Shown in pieces: positions 9,175 through 18,694 of a stretch of 64,000 nt of DNA (its first letter is position 1; each line of letters opens with the position of its first letter). The stretch spans positions 186,001 through 250,000 of the forward strand of contig NZ_ATVO01000003.1 of the NCBI RefSeq assembly GCF_000420765.1. Reading direction: 5' to 3'. The notes beneath the pieces are model-generated. The model was not told where the DNA came from. It worked only from the letters and a program-made list of their open reading frames with translations, and ran no database searches. Position numbers and translations under genes: made by a program. This DNA comes from Sandarakinorhabdus limnophila DSM 17366. GTDB taxonomy: Bacteria > Pseudomonadota > Alphaproteobacteria > Sphingomonadales > Sphingomonadaceae.

Positions 9175-9753
9175 TGCTGATCGCTGGGGTTGACGAGGCC
9201 GGGCGCGGGCCGTGGGCGGGGCCGGTGGTGGCTGCGGCCGTGATCCTGCGTGGGAAGGTCCCTACGGGCCTTGATGACAGCAAAAAATTGAGTGCTAAGC
9301 GGCGCGAGGCGTTGTTCCATGCGCTGCAGGCCAGCGACTGCCTGATCGGCGTTGGCCAGGCCAGCGTGGCCGAAATTGATCAGATCAACATCTTGCAGGC
9401 GACCTATTTGGCGATGACACGCGCCGTCGAAGCCTTGGGCGAAGTGCCGGCGCATGTGCTGGTTGACGGCAATCGCCTGCCGAAGTGGCGCTGGCCGGCC
9501 ACCGCAATCATCGGCGGCGACGGCTGCGAGCCGGCGATTTCGGCGGCCTCGATCATCGCCAAGGTGACGCGTGACCGGATCATGGTCGAACTCGATACCG
9601 CGCATCCCGGCTATGGCTGGGCGACCAACCAGGGTTATGGTGTCGCGGCGCATGCCGATGCACTGAACAGATTGGGTGCAACGCCCCATCACCGCGCCAG
9701 TTTTGCGCCCGTGCGCGCCGTTCTGCAGCGACTGCGGGAAGAAACTTCGGGGT

Positions 9754-9755
<2 letters not shown>
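9174..9755 (+). CDS. rnhB: Ribonuclease HII
   Basis: A 193-residue endonuclease that cleaves RNA in RNA/DNA hybrids and excises misincorporated ribonucleotides. The catalytic Asp7-Glu8 are in IAGVDEAGRGPWAGP, with further conserved HVLVDGNRLP and ISAASIIAKVTRDR. The frame opens earlier at 9018, but the ATG at 9174 gives the canonical N-terminus and overlaps thiD by one base. It is the last gene of the glmM-DUF1272-thiD-rnhB cluster. Confidence 0.95.
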
Positions 9756-11098
<1,343 letters not shown>

Positions 11099-11174
11099 CG
11101 CCTGGCATCCATTTTCCGTTGGCATTTTCGCTTTTGCCAATTGCGTATCGTTCCCCTAACACACGTGCAGCCTG

Positions 11175-11205
11175 ACGGGCTGTGGCATCAACTGCCGCAG
11201 CCCGT
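11175..11205 (+). other. Strong 13-bp hairpin between ccrM and the M13 peptidase gene
   Basis: ACGGGCTGTGGCA (11175-11187) and TGCCGCAGCCCGT (11193-11205) pair over 13 positions with one G-U wobble around the 5-nt loop TCAAC. No T-run follows. It lies 77 bp after the ccrM stop and 62 bp before the peptidase start, so it is either a terminator without a U-tract or a structured leader. Confidence 0.5.
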
Positions 11206-11266
11206 TGCGTATGCCGGCCGCTGTGGCTAAGCCGCGCGGCAACCGACCTGTTGGGGAGAATGACGC

Positions 11267-13291
11267 GTGACGTTCAAGGCCATATTGGCGCTGGCCACCG
11301 GCCTGACCATGTTTGCCGTTCCGGCGCTGGCTGCCGATACCAAGCCGCAGATCGGCACGTTTGGTTTCGATGTTGCCGGCATGGATACCAGCGTGAAGGC
11401 TGGCGACGATTTCGTGGGCCACACTGCCGGCAAATATATGGCCGCGCTGGAAATTCCGGCTGACAAGACCAATTTCGGCATGTTCACCAAACTGCGTGAC
11501 CTGTCCCAGGAACGCACCCGCACCATCATCGAAAAGGCCGCCGCCAGCGGTGGCTCGCCGGGCAGCGAAGCCCAGAAGGTCGGTGATTTCTTCGCCAGCT
11601 TCATGGATGAAGCCGCCATCGAAGCGAAGGGCATCGCCCCGCTGAAGCCGCAGCTTGATGCCATCGCAGCCATCGCAAGCAAGGCCGATTATGCCGAACT
11701 GGTGGGCCGCAATTTCAAGCTCGGCGTGCCCGGCCCGATCTTCATGTGCGTGGGCCCGGATCGCAAGAACCCGGATCGCTTCGTCGTGCAGGCTGGCCAG
11801 TCGGGCCTGGGTCTGCCGGATCGTGACTATTATCTGGACGACAAGAACGCATCGTTCGTGGCGGCTCGCACCAAGTACAAGGCGTACATCGCCACCATGC
11901 TGGGCCTGGCCGGTTACGACAATGCCGCGGCCCGTGCCGAAGGCATCTTTGCGCTGGAAACCGCGATTGCGAAAACCCACTGGACCTGCGTGGAGCGCCG
12001 TCAGGCCGAAAAGACCTATAATCCGGTGCCCGTCGCTGAACTGCCGAACCGCTTTGCCGGGCTTGATTGGAGCCGCATGATCGCCGGCAGCAGCATCCCG
12101 GTGCAGGGTGAGGTGATCATCGCCAACCCCAGTGCCGTTGAAGGCGCCGCCAAGGTGATTGCCGCTGCCGATCTGGCGGTGTTGAAGGACTATATGGCCT
12201 TCCACACCATCTGCGATGCCGCGGCCTTCCTGCCCAAGGCGTTTGTCGATGCCAATTTCGACATGTATTCCAAGACACTGGGCGGCCAGCCGGAACAGGC
12301 GCCGCGCTGGAAGCGGGGCGTGGACATCACGTCGGGCGTGCTCGGCGAAGCGCTGGGCAAGCTGTATGTGGCCGAATATTTCCCGCCGGAAGCCAAGGCC
12401 AAGGCCGATGCGCTGGTGAAGAACATCATCGCTGCTATGGATGCCCGCTTGGCCAATCTGGCGTGGATGGACCCCAAGACCCGGGTGGCTGCGCGCGAGA
12501 AGCTCGCCGCGTTCACGCCCAAGATCGGCTACCCGGACAAGTGGCAGGATTATTCGGCGCTCACCATTGTTCGCGGCAATGCCAAGCGTGCGACCGAGTT
12601 CGAGTTCAACGAATCCGTGGCCAAGCTGAACAAGCCGGTGGACCGCAGCGAGTGGTTCATGACGCCGATGACGGTGAACGCCTATGCCAACCCGACCTGG
12701 AACGAAATCGTGTTCCCGGCCGCAATTCTGCAGGCGCCGTTCTTTGATCCCAATGCCGATGATGCCGTAAACTATGGCGGCATCGGCGCCGTGATCGGCC
12801 ACGAAATCACCCATCATTTCGACGATCAGGGCCGCAAATATGACAAGACCGGCCGGCTTGCCGATTGGTGGACGGCTGAAGACGTGAAGCGCTTCAAGGA
12901 GGGCACCGACAAGGTCGTGGCCCAATATGGCGCTTACGAGCCGGTCGCCGGCAAGAAGGTGAACGGCGAGCTGACCCTGGGCGAGAATATTGCCGATCTG
13001 GCCGGCATCACCATCGCCTATGATGGCTGGAAGCGCAGCCTTGGCGGCAAGAAGCCGAAGGCTATCGATGGTTTCACCGGCGATCAGCGCTTCTTCCTCG
13101 GTTTCAGCCAGGTGTGGCGCCAGAAATATCGCGAGCCGGCGCTGCTGCAGCAGCTGGTCACCGATCCGCACACGCCGGGCCATTTCCGCCCCTACGTGGT
13201 GCGCAACATCGATGCCTGGTACAAGGCGTTCAACGTGAAGCAGGGCGAGAAGATGTACCTGTCGCCGGAAGAGCGCATCAAGCTGTGGTAA
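11267..13291 (+). CDS. M13-family zinc metallopeptidase (neprilysin/PepO-like)
   Basis: A 674-residue exported endopeptidase. The signal peptide ends near VPALAAD and is followed by an M13 N-domain. The zinc site is HEITH (His512, Glu513, His516) in GHEITHHFDDQGRKYD. The third ligand Glu573 is in GELTLGENIADLAG, and the S1' region PFFDPNADDAVNYGGIG precedes the HExxH. The length fits M13 enzymes. GTG at 11267 is preceded by TTGGGGAGAAT, which carries the ribosome-binding site. It probably processes peptides in the periplasm or outer membrane. No operon partner upstream; folP follows with a 7-bp overlap. Confidence 0.93.
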   Translation: MTFKAILALATGLTMFAVPALAADTKPQIGTFGFDVAGMDTSVKAGDDFVGHTAGKYMAALEIPADKTNFGMFTKLRDLSQERTRTIIEKAAASGGSPGSEAQKVGDFFASFMDEAAIEAKGIAPLKPQLDAIAAIASKADYAELVGRNFKLGVPGPIFMCVGPDRKNPDRFVVQAGQSGLGLPDRDYYLDDKNASFVAARTKYKAYIATMLGLAGYDNAAARAEGIFALETAIAKTHWTCVERRQAEKTYNPVPVAELPNRFAGLDWSRMIAGSSIPVQGEVIIANPSAVEGAAKVIAAADLAVLKDYMAFHTICDAAAFLPKAFVDANFDMYSKTLGGQPEQAPRWKRGVDITSGVLGEALGKLYVAEYFPPEAKAKADALVKNIIAAMDARLANLAWMDPKTRVAAREKLAAFTPKIGYPDKWQDYSALTIVRGNAKRATEFEFNESVAKLNKPVDRSEWFMTPMTVNAYANPTWNEIVFPAAILQAPFFDPNADDAVNYGGIGAVIGHEITHHFDDQGRKYDKTGRLADWWTAEDVKRFKEGTDKVVAQYGAYEPVAGKKVNGELTLGENIADLAGITIAYDGWKRSLGGKKPKAIDGFTGDQRFFLGFSQVWRQKYREPALLQQLVTDPHTPGHFRPYVVRNIDAWYKAFNVKQGEKMYLSPEERIKLW

Positions 13292-14274
13292 GGCGTTATT
13301 ATCGCCCGATACTGAGTGAAGGGGAGGGGCTGCCGCTTGCCGGCGGCCCCTTTTCGTTTGCGCGTGCCGAGGTGCTGACTCGGGCCGGGAGCGAGGGACT
13401 GGTGGACGCGGCCGATGTGCCGGATGACTGGCGGGAGCGGCTGACGCGGCCACGCCCGTTATTGGCCCGGTTCGATCAACAACTGCCGCTGGTGATGGGC
13501 ATCATCAACATCACGCCCGACAGTTTTTCCGATGGCGGCCGCCATGATGCGCCAGATGCCGCGATTGCCGCTTCCCGCGCCATGCATGCTGCCGGTGCTG
13601 CACTTATCGACGTGGGGGCGGAATCCACGCGGCCGGGCGCGCCGGAATTGCCGGTTGCTGATGAACTGGCGCGGCTTGCGCCCCTTTGGGCCGGGCTGGC
13701 CGGGCTGCCGGTGTCGATCGACACGCGCAAATCGCCCGTTATGGCGGCCGCGCTCGATGCCGGCGCGATGATCGTCAATGATGTCAGCGCGCTGGGCCAT
13801 GATCCGGCGGCCATGGCGCTGGTCGTCGCGCGCGGTTGCACGGTGATCCTGATGCACCACCAGGGCACGCCGGAAACGATGCAGATCGCGCCGCAGTATG
13901 ACAACGCCCTGCTCGATGTGTTCGACTGGCTGGAGAGGCGGATTGCCGCAGCCGTGGCCGGCGGGATCGCACCCGATGCCATCATCGCCGATCCCGGCAT
14001 TGGTTTCGGCAAGGGGCTCAGCCACAATCTCGCACTGTTGCAGGGGCTGACGCTGCTGCACGGTTTGGGCGTGCCGATCCTGCTCGGGGCCAGCCGCAAG
14101 TCATTGATTTCCAATCTGGCGGGTGAGGTTCCTGTCGAACAACGCCTGCCCGGCAGCCTGGCGCTGGCGCTGGCGGGAGCGGATGCTGGGGTGCAGATCA
14201 TGCGCGTTCATGATGTGCCCGAAACCGCCCAAGCCCTCGCGGTTTGGCGAGCCTGCCATCCCGCACGGGCCTGA
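13285..14274 (+). CDS. folP: Dihydropteroate synthase FolP
   Basis: A TIM-barrel enzyme that condenses p-aminobenzoate with dihydropterin pyrophosphate in folate synthesis and is the sulfonamide target. It has the signature VMGIINITPDSFSDGG, the pterin loop IDVGAESTRPGAPE, VSIDTRKSPV, MIVNDVSALG and IADPGIGFGKGLSHN. I place the start at GTG 13285, which overlaps the M13 peptidase stop by 7 bp and gives 329 residues with a roughly 65-residue N-terminal extension before the barrel. Extended N-termini are common in related bacteria, but the exact start is uncertain. Confidence 0.93.
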   Translation: MVRRYYRPILSEGEGLPLAGGPFSFARAEVLTRAGSEGLVDAADVPDDWRERLTRPRPLLARFDQQLPLVMGIINITPDSFSDGGRHDAPDAAIAASRAMHAAGAALIDVGAESTRPGAPELPVADELARLAPLWAGLAGLPVSIDTRKSPVMAAALDAGAMIVNDVSALGHDPAAMALVVARGCTVILMHHQGTPETMQIAPQYDNALLDVFDWLERRIAAAVAGGIAPDAIIADPGIGFGKGLSHNLALLQGLTLLHGLGVPILLGASRKSLISNLAGEVPVEQRLPGSLALALAGADAGVQIMRVHDVPETAQALAVWRACHPARA

Positions 14275-14317
14275 GCGGGCATTTGCCCCTTCACAGCCGC
14301 GCCGTGTCTGCTAACAG

Positions 14318-14347
14318 GCAACCTGCACAGGTTGCGGTTTTGCAACC
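14318..14347 (+). promoter_or_regulatory. Mutually exclusive hairpins before cox4/pnt (attenuator-like)
   Basis: GCAACCT (14318-14324) can pair with AGGTTGC (14329-14335) across a 4-nt loop, and GGTTTT follows immediately, resembling a terminator. GGTTGC (14330-14335) can instead pair with the second GCAACC at 14342-14347. The two pairings cannot coexist. The element sits 34 bp before the 41-aa cytochrome oxidase subunit gene. It may end the folP transcript or act as a leader switch. Confidence 0.4.
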
Positions 14348-14380
14348 AGCCACTGCAATTCAACGAGGGTTTCGCCGGTC

Positions 14381-14506
14381 ATGGCCAGCAACGAACAGCA
14401 GAACGACAGCCACCGTTCCACCTACGAAAGCTTCACCGGCTTTACCAAGTGGGGCACGATCTTCGTGATTGTGGTCGTGGCTTCGCTTTACGTGTTCCTG
14501 GTCTGA
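14381..14506 (+). CDS. aa3-type cytochrome c oxidase subunit IV (COX4_pro_2)
   Basis: A 41-residue protein with a polar N-terminus containing STYESFTGFTKWGT and a single C-terminal transmembrane helix (about residues 25-41, ending LYVFLV). This matches the small bacterial aa3 oxidase subunit IV family, which is 40-60 residues long and wraps the oxidase core. The ATG at 14381 follows a GAGGG about 11 bases upstream. It lies 27 bp before pntAA. This adjacency to transhydrogenase genes is common in alphaproteobacteria. The other oxidase subunits are not in this window. Confidence 0.85.
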   Translation: MASNEQQNDSHRSTYESFTGFTKWGTIFVIVVVASLYVFLV

Positions 14507-14533
14507 TTGCAGCGCAGCTTTGGGGGCGAAACC

Positions 14534-15661
14534 ATGAAGATCGCGGTGCTGAAGGAAGCCGGCGGCGTTGAAACGCGCGTCGCGGCCACCCCGGAAACGG
14601 TGAAGAAACTGATGGCTCTTGGGGCCAGCGTGGCAGTTGAAACCGGCGCCGGCTTTGGTGCCAAGATCAGCGATGCCGATTATGCCGCCGCAGGGGCCAC
14701 TGTGGCGCCGCGCGCCGACGTGATTGCCGGGGCCGATATGGTGCTGGGCGTGCAGGGTCCGGCGCTGGCCGATTTGCCCGGTATCAAGGCCGGCACGATT
14801 CTGGCCGCCATCCAGTCGCCCTTCAGCGATCGCGCCAAGATCGACGCTTATGCAGGGGCCGGCCTGATCGCCTATGCGATGGAATTGATGCCGCGCACCA
14901 CGCGCGCGCAATCGATGGACGTGCTGTCCAGCCAGTCCAACCTCGCCGGTTACAAGGCGGTGATCGATGCCGGCGAAGCCTATGGCCGCGCCTTCCCGAT
15001 GATGATGACGGCGGCCGGCACCATTTCCGCCGCGCGCGTGTTCATCATGGGCGTTGGCGTTGCCGGCCTGCAGGCCATCGCTACCGCCCGTCGCCTGGGC
15101 GGACTGGTCAGCGCCACCGACGTGCGCGCCGCCACCAAGGAACAGATTGAATCGCTGGGCGCCAAGGCGATCTTCGTCGAGAAGGTGGTGGGCATCAGCG
15201 GCGAAGGCGCCGGCGGCTATGCCACCGAAATGAGCGACGAATACAAGGCGGCGCAGGCCGAGCTGGTATCGTCGCACATCGCCAAGCAGGATATCGTGAT
15301 CACCACCGCGCTGATCCCGGGCCGGCCGGCGCCGCGCCTGGTCACCGATGCGCAGGTCGCTTCCATGCGGCCGGGAAGCGTGATCGTCGATCTGGCGGTG
15401 GACAGCGGCGGCAACGTCGAAGGCGCCGTGGCTGGCGAAATCGTCGAGCGCCACGGCGTGAAGATCATTGGCCACAAGAACCCGGCAAGCCGGCTCGCGC
15501 CCGATGCATCGGCGCTGTACAGCCGCAACCTGTTCAACATGATCAACGCCTTCTGGGACAAGGAGGCGAAAGCCGCCGTGTGGCCGGCCGATGATGACAT
15601 CGTGAAGGGCATCAAGCTGACCGAGGGCGGCGCTGTCGTCCACGAACGGCTGTTGGGTTAA
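14534..15661 (+). CDS. pntAA: NAD(P) transhydrogenase subunit alpha, part 1 (PntAA, dI domain)
   Basis: A 375-residue soluble NAD(H)-binding dI component of the proton-translocating transhydrogenase, which uses the proton gradient to reduce NADP+ with NADH. It shows alanine-dehydrogenase-like motifs: KIAVLKEAGGVETRVAATPE, the Rossmann loop FIMGVGVAGLQAIATARRLG and the RQD-type region ELMPRTTRAQSMDVLSSQSN. ATG 14534 gives the conserved N-terminus; a TTG at 14507 is less likely. As in most alphaproteobacteria, PntA is split into two genes. Confidence 0.95.
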   Translation: MKIAVLKEAGGVETRVAATPETVKKLMALGASVAVETGAGFGAKISDADYAAAGATVAPRADVIAGADMVLGVQGPALADLPGIKAGTILAAIQSPFSDRAKIDAYAGAGLIAYAMELMPRTTRAQSMDVLSSQSNLAGYKAVIDAGEAYGRAFPMMMTAAGTISAARVFIMGVGVAGLQAIATARRLGGLVSATDVRAATKEQIESLGAKAIFVEKVVGISGEGAGGYATEMSDEYKAAQAELVSSHIAKQDIVITTALIPGRPAPRLVTDAQVASMRPGSVIVDLAVDSGGNVEGAVAGEIVERHGVKIIGHKNPASRLAPDASALYSRNLFNMINAFWDKEAKAAVWPADDDIVKGIKLTEGGAVVHERLLG

Positions 15662-15672
15662 GGGGCACGCAC

Positions 15673-15984
15673 ATGGATTTCCTGTCGATCCTGTCGATCT
15701 TCGTGCTGGCGGTGTTCGTCGGCTATTATGTCGTGTGGTCGGTCACGCCGGCGCTGCACACGCCGCTGATGGCCGTGACCAACGCCATTTCATCGGTGAT
15801 CATCGTCGGCGCGCTCATCGCGGCGGCAGCGGGCGCCATCACCGATGGCGGTGGCCTGTCGCAGTGGCTGGGCCTGCTGGGCGTCGTGTTGGCCAGCGTG
15901 AATATCTTTGGCGGCTTTGCCGTCACACGCCGCATGCTCGCCATGTACAAGAAAAAAGAAAAGAAGCCGGCGGCTTCGAAGTAA
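15673..15984 (+). CDS. pntAB: NAD(P) transhydrogenase subunit alpha, part 2 (PntAB)
   Basis: A 103-residue membrane subunit with three hydrophobic helices and the conserved family motif WSVTPALHTPLMAVTNAISS, which lies in the proton channel half contributed by the alpha chain. It ends in a lysine-rich cytoplasmic tail. It is 11 bp after pntAA and 18 bp before pntB, so the three genes form one unit. Confidence 0.95.
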   Translation: MDFLSILSIFVLAVFVGYYVVWSVTPALHTPLMAVTNAISSVIIVGALIAAAAGAITDGGGLSQWLGLLGVVLASVNIFGGFAVTRRMLAMYKKKEKKPAASK

Positions 15985-16002
15985 GGGCAGGGGCAAACGA
16001 CC

Positions 16003-17448
16003 ATGGAACACGCAGTCGCCGCTACCCCGGCCTGGGCCGTTTTGGCCTATCTCGCCGCCGGTGTGCTCTTCATTCTCGCCCTGCGCGGGCTGTCGTCGCC
16101 GGAATCGAGCCAGGCGGGCAACCGCAATGGCATAATCGGCATGGCGCTGGCCGTGGGCACCACGCTGGCCCTGCACCCCACAGGCCTGCTGCTGATCATT
16201 GGCGCCATCGCCATCGGCGGCGGCATTGGCTGGGTGATTGCCCAGCGCATCCAGATGACGGCGATGCCGGAACTGGTCGCCGGCTTCCACAGCCTTGTCG
16301 GCATGGCCGCCGTGCTGGTCGGCTGTGCGGCCTATCTCAATCCGGGCGCGTTCGGCATCACCGATGCCACTGGTGCGATCCTGGCGGTGAGCCGCGTGGA
16401 AATGGGCCTGGGCGTTGCCATCGGGGCCATCACCTTCTCCGGTTCGATCATCGCCTTCCTCAAGCTTTCGGGCCGCATGTCCGGCTCGCCGATCCTGCTG
16501 CCGGGCCGCCACATCATCAACCTTGGCGTGCTGGCCGGCATCATCGTGCTCACCGGCGTGTTTGCCTTTGATACCGCTGCCGGCATGGGCCAGGGACCGC
16601 TGATGTGGATCATCCTGGGCCTCAGCTTCATCATCGGCGTGACGCTGATCATCCCGATTGGCGGCGCGGACATGCCGGTCGTCATTTCGATGCTGAACAG
16701 CTATTCGGGCTGGGCGGCTGCGGCAATGGGCTTCACCCTGCAGAACACCGCAATGATCATCACCGGCGCCCTGGTCGGTTCGTCGGGAGCGATCCTGTCG
16801 TACATCATGTGCAAGGCGATGAACCGCAGCTTCATCAGCGTCATCGCTGGTGGCTTCGGCGCGGATTCCGGTGGCGGTGGCGGCGACAAGGCATCTGGCC
16901 CGGCCAAGAGCTACAAGGCCGGTTCGGCCGACGATGCCGCCTTCATCATGCAGAATGCCGAAACCGTGATCATCGTGCCGGGTTACGGCATGGCGGTCTC
17001 CCAGGCCCAGCACGCGCTGCGCGAAATGGGCGATCTGCTGCGCAAGGAAGGCGTTTCGGTGAAATACGCCATCCACCCCGTCGCGGGCCGCATGCCCGGC
17101 CACATGAACGTGCTGCTGGCCGAAGCCAATGTGCCCTATGATGAAGTCTTCGAACTGGAAGACATCAACAGCGAATTCGGCCAGTGCGATGTCGCCTTTG
17201 TGATCGGCGCCAACGACGTGACCAACCCGCTGGCCAAGACCGACAAGACGTCGCCCATCTATGGCATGCCGATCCTGGACGTTGAGAAGGCCAAGACCGT
17301 GCTGTTCATCAAACGCTCCATGGGCGGCGTGGGCTATGCCGGCGTGGACAACCCGGTGTTCTATGCGGACAACACCATGATGTTGCTCGCTGATGCGAAG
17401 AAGATGGTGGAGAATATCGTCAAGGCGCTGAACGGCGGGGGCCACTGA
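16003..17448 (+). CDS. pntB: NAD(P) transhydrogenase subunit beta (PntB)
   Basis: A 481-residue subunit. The first roughly 270 residues contain about nine transmembrane helices of the proton channel (dII), including the conserved MPELVAGFHSLVGMAAVLVG. The C-terminal third is the NADP(H)-binding dIII domain with VIIVPGYGMAVSQAQHALRE, HPVAGRMPGHMNVLLAEA and VIGANDVTNP. Length is standard. It is the last gene of cox4-pntAA-pntAB-pntB and a good intrinsic terminator follows. Confidence 0.96.
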   Translation: MEHAVAATPAWAVLAYLAAGVLFILALRGLSSPESSQAGNRNGIIGMALAVGTTLALHPTGLLLIIGAIAIGGGIGWVIAQRIQMTAMPELVAGFHSLVGMAAVLVGCAAYLNPGAFGITDATGAILAVSRVEMGLGVAIGAITFSGSIIAFLKLSGRMSGSPILLPGRHIINLGVLAGIIVLTGVFAFDTAAGMGQGPLMWIILGLSFIIGVTLIIPIGGADMPVVISMLNSYSGWAAAAMGFTLQNTAMIITGALVGSSGAILSYIMCKAMNRSFISVIAGGFGADSGGGGGDKASGPAKSYKAGSADDAAFIMQNAETVIIVPGYGMAVSQAQHALREMGDLLRKEGVSVKYAIHPVAGRMPGHMNVLLAEANVPYDEVFELEDINSEFGQCDVAFVIGANDVTNPLAKTDKTSPIYGMPILDVEKAKTVLFIKRSMGGVGYAGVDNPVFYADNTMMLLADAKKMVENIVKALNGGGH

Positions 17449-17482
17449 GCCAAGCCCTGCGGCAAGACCGTACGACAAATGA

Positions 17483-17513
17483 AAAGGGCGGCCTTCGCAG
17501 GCCGCCCTTTTTC
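17483..17513 (+). terminator. Rho-independent terminator after pntB
   Basis: AAAGGGCGGCC (17483-17493) pairs perfectly with GGCCGCCCTTT (17500-17510) around the loop TTCGCA. The T-run extends to 17512. It lies 34 bp after the pntB stop, and the flanking A and T runs could let it serve the convergent msr operon as well. Confidence 0.92.
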
Positions 17514-17536
17514 GTTTCACCGACGGAGCATCTGTC

Positions 17537-18190
17537 TCACGCCGCCGGCTTCTCGCTCCACAACGCCGGAAACAGCCGCTTGAAGCCTTCCACCTTGGGA
17601 ATGTCATTCCACACGATATAGGGCTGTGTCGGGTGGGCACGCAGATAATTCTGGTGATAGCCCTCGCCGGCATAGAAGGGCTTGGCGCCTTCGAACGTCG
17701 TCACGATCTTCGGCTTCCAAGTGCCGGCCTTCTCCAGCTGCGCCACATAGGCGCGCGCAATCCGTTCCTGCTCCGCCCCGCGCGTGAACAGCGCGCTGCG
17801 ATACTGGCTGCCGCTGTCCGGGCCCTGGCGGTTCAGCTGTGTCGGATCGTGCGCCACGGAGAAGAAGACCCTGAGCAGCGTGCCGTAGCTCACCACCGCA
17901 GGATCGTAGGTCACTTCCACCGCCTCGGCGTGGCCGGTCAGACCGCTGCCGGTGACTTCATAAATCGCCGTCGCACGCGCACCGCCGGCATAGCCCGACA
18001 CGGCGGAGCGAACGCCCTTCACCCGTTCGAACACGCCTTCCACGCCCCAGAAGCAGCCGCCGGCAAAGACCGCCTTCTGCAACCGGGCTTTTGTGAGCGG
18101 CGCATCAATGGCCGGGGCCGGGGCCAGCACCATGCGCTCGGCGGCGCAGGCGGGCGTGGCGAGGGCTAGTGCGATCAGCAGGCGCTTCAT
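17537..18190 (-). CDS. msrA: Peptide methionine sulfoxide reductase MsrA (exported)
   Basis: A 217-residue reductase of the S-epimer of methionine sulfoxide. The catalytic Cys46 is in FAGGCFWGVEGVFERVKGV. The family motifs GYAGG, GHAEAVEVTYDP and FFSVAHDPTQLNRQGPDSGSQYRS are all present. The N-terminus MKRLLIALALATPACAAE looks like a signal peptide, so the enzyme probably acts in the periplasm. ATG 18190 overlaps the msrB stop as ATGA, supporting this start over the longer frame from 18235. Confidence 0.95.
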   Translation of the reverse strand: MKRLLIALALATPACAAERMVLAPAPAIDAPLTKARLQKAVFAGGCFWGVEGVFERVKGVRSAVSGYAGGARATAIYEVTGSGLTGHAEAVEVTYDPAVVSYGTLLRVFFSVAHDPTQLNRQGPDSGSQYRSALFTRGAEQERIARAYVAQLEKAGTWKPKIVTTFEGAKPFYAGEGYHQNYLRAHPTQPYIVWNDIPKVEGFKRLFPALWSEKPAA

Positions 18191-18663
18191 GCCGATTTCT
18201 CCGGAACGAAGTTGAGCGACAGGCCGTTGATGCAATAACGCAGCCCCGTCGGCTTCGGCCCATCATCGAACACATGGCCCTGGTGACCGCCGCAGCGGCT
18301 GCAATGCACTTCGGTGCGCACCATGAAATAGCTCTTGTCCACCGTGCTGCCGATCGCGGTCTTGTTGATCGGCTGCCAGAAACTGGGCCAGCCGGTGCCG
18401 CTTTCGAATTTGTGCGCCGAACTGAACAAGGGCAGCGCGCAGCCGCGGCACACGAAGGTGCCGATGCGCTTTTCCTTGTTCAGCGGCGAAGTGAACGGGC
18501 GTTCGGTGGCCTCCTCGCGCAGCACGGCATAGGCATCCTTGCCCAGCCGCCGCCGCCATTCATCCGGTGTGTAGCTGACGGCAAAGCGGCCGGCCGCCGC
18601 GAAGGCGGGCGCTGCAAAGGGAATAGCGGCGATGAGGCCGAGGAGGCTGCGTCGTGTGGTCAT
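18187..18663 (-). CDS. msrB: Peptide methionine sulfoxide reductase MsrB (Tat-type signal)
   Basis: A 158-residue reductase of the R-epimer of methionine sulfoxide. Zinc ligands are Cys72/Cys75 (CRGC) and Cys121/Cys124 (CSRC). The catalytic Cys144 is in GLRYCINGLSL, and GTGWPSFW and GHVFDDGPKPTG are conserved. The N-terminus MTTRRSLLGLIAAIPFAAPA fits a twin-arginine signal, so it is probably exported with the zinc already bound. It is the first gene of a two-gene envelope repair operon with msrA. Confidence 0.94.
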   Translation of the reverse strand: MTTRRSLLGLIAAIPFAAPAFAAAGRFAVSYTPDEWRRRLGKDAYAVLREEATERPFTSPLNKEKRIGTFVCRGCALPLFSSAHKFESGTGWPSFWQPINKTAIGSTVDKSYFMVRTEVHCSRCGGHQGHVFDDGPKPTGLRYCINGLSLNFVPEKSA

Positions 18664-18694
18664 GCCTTCATATACGCAAGACACGGCTGAACGG

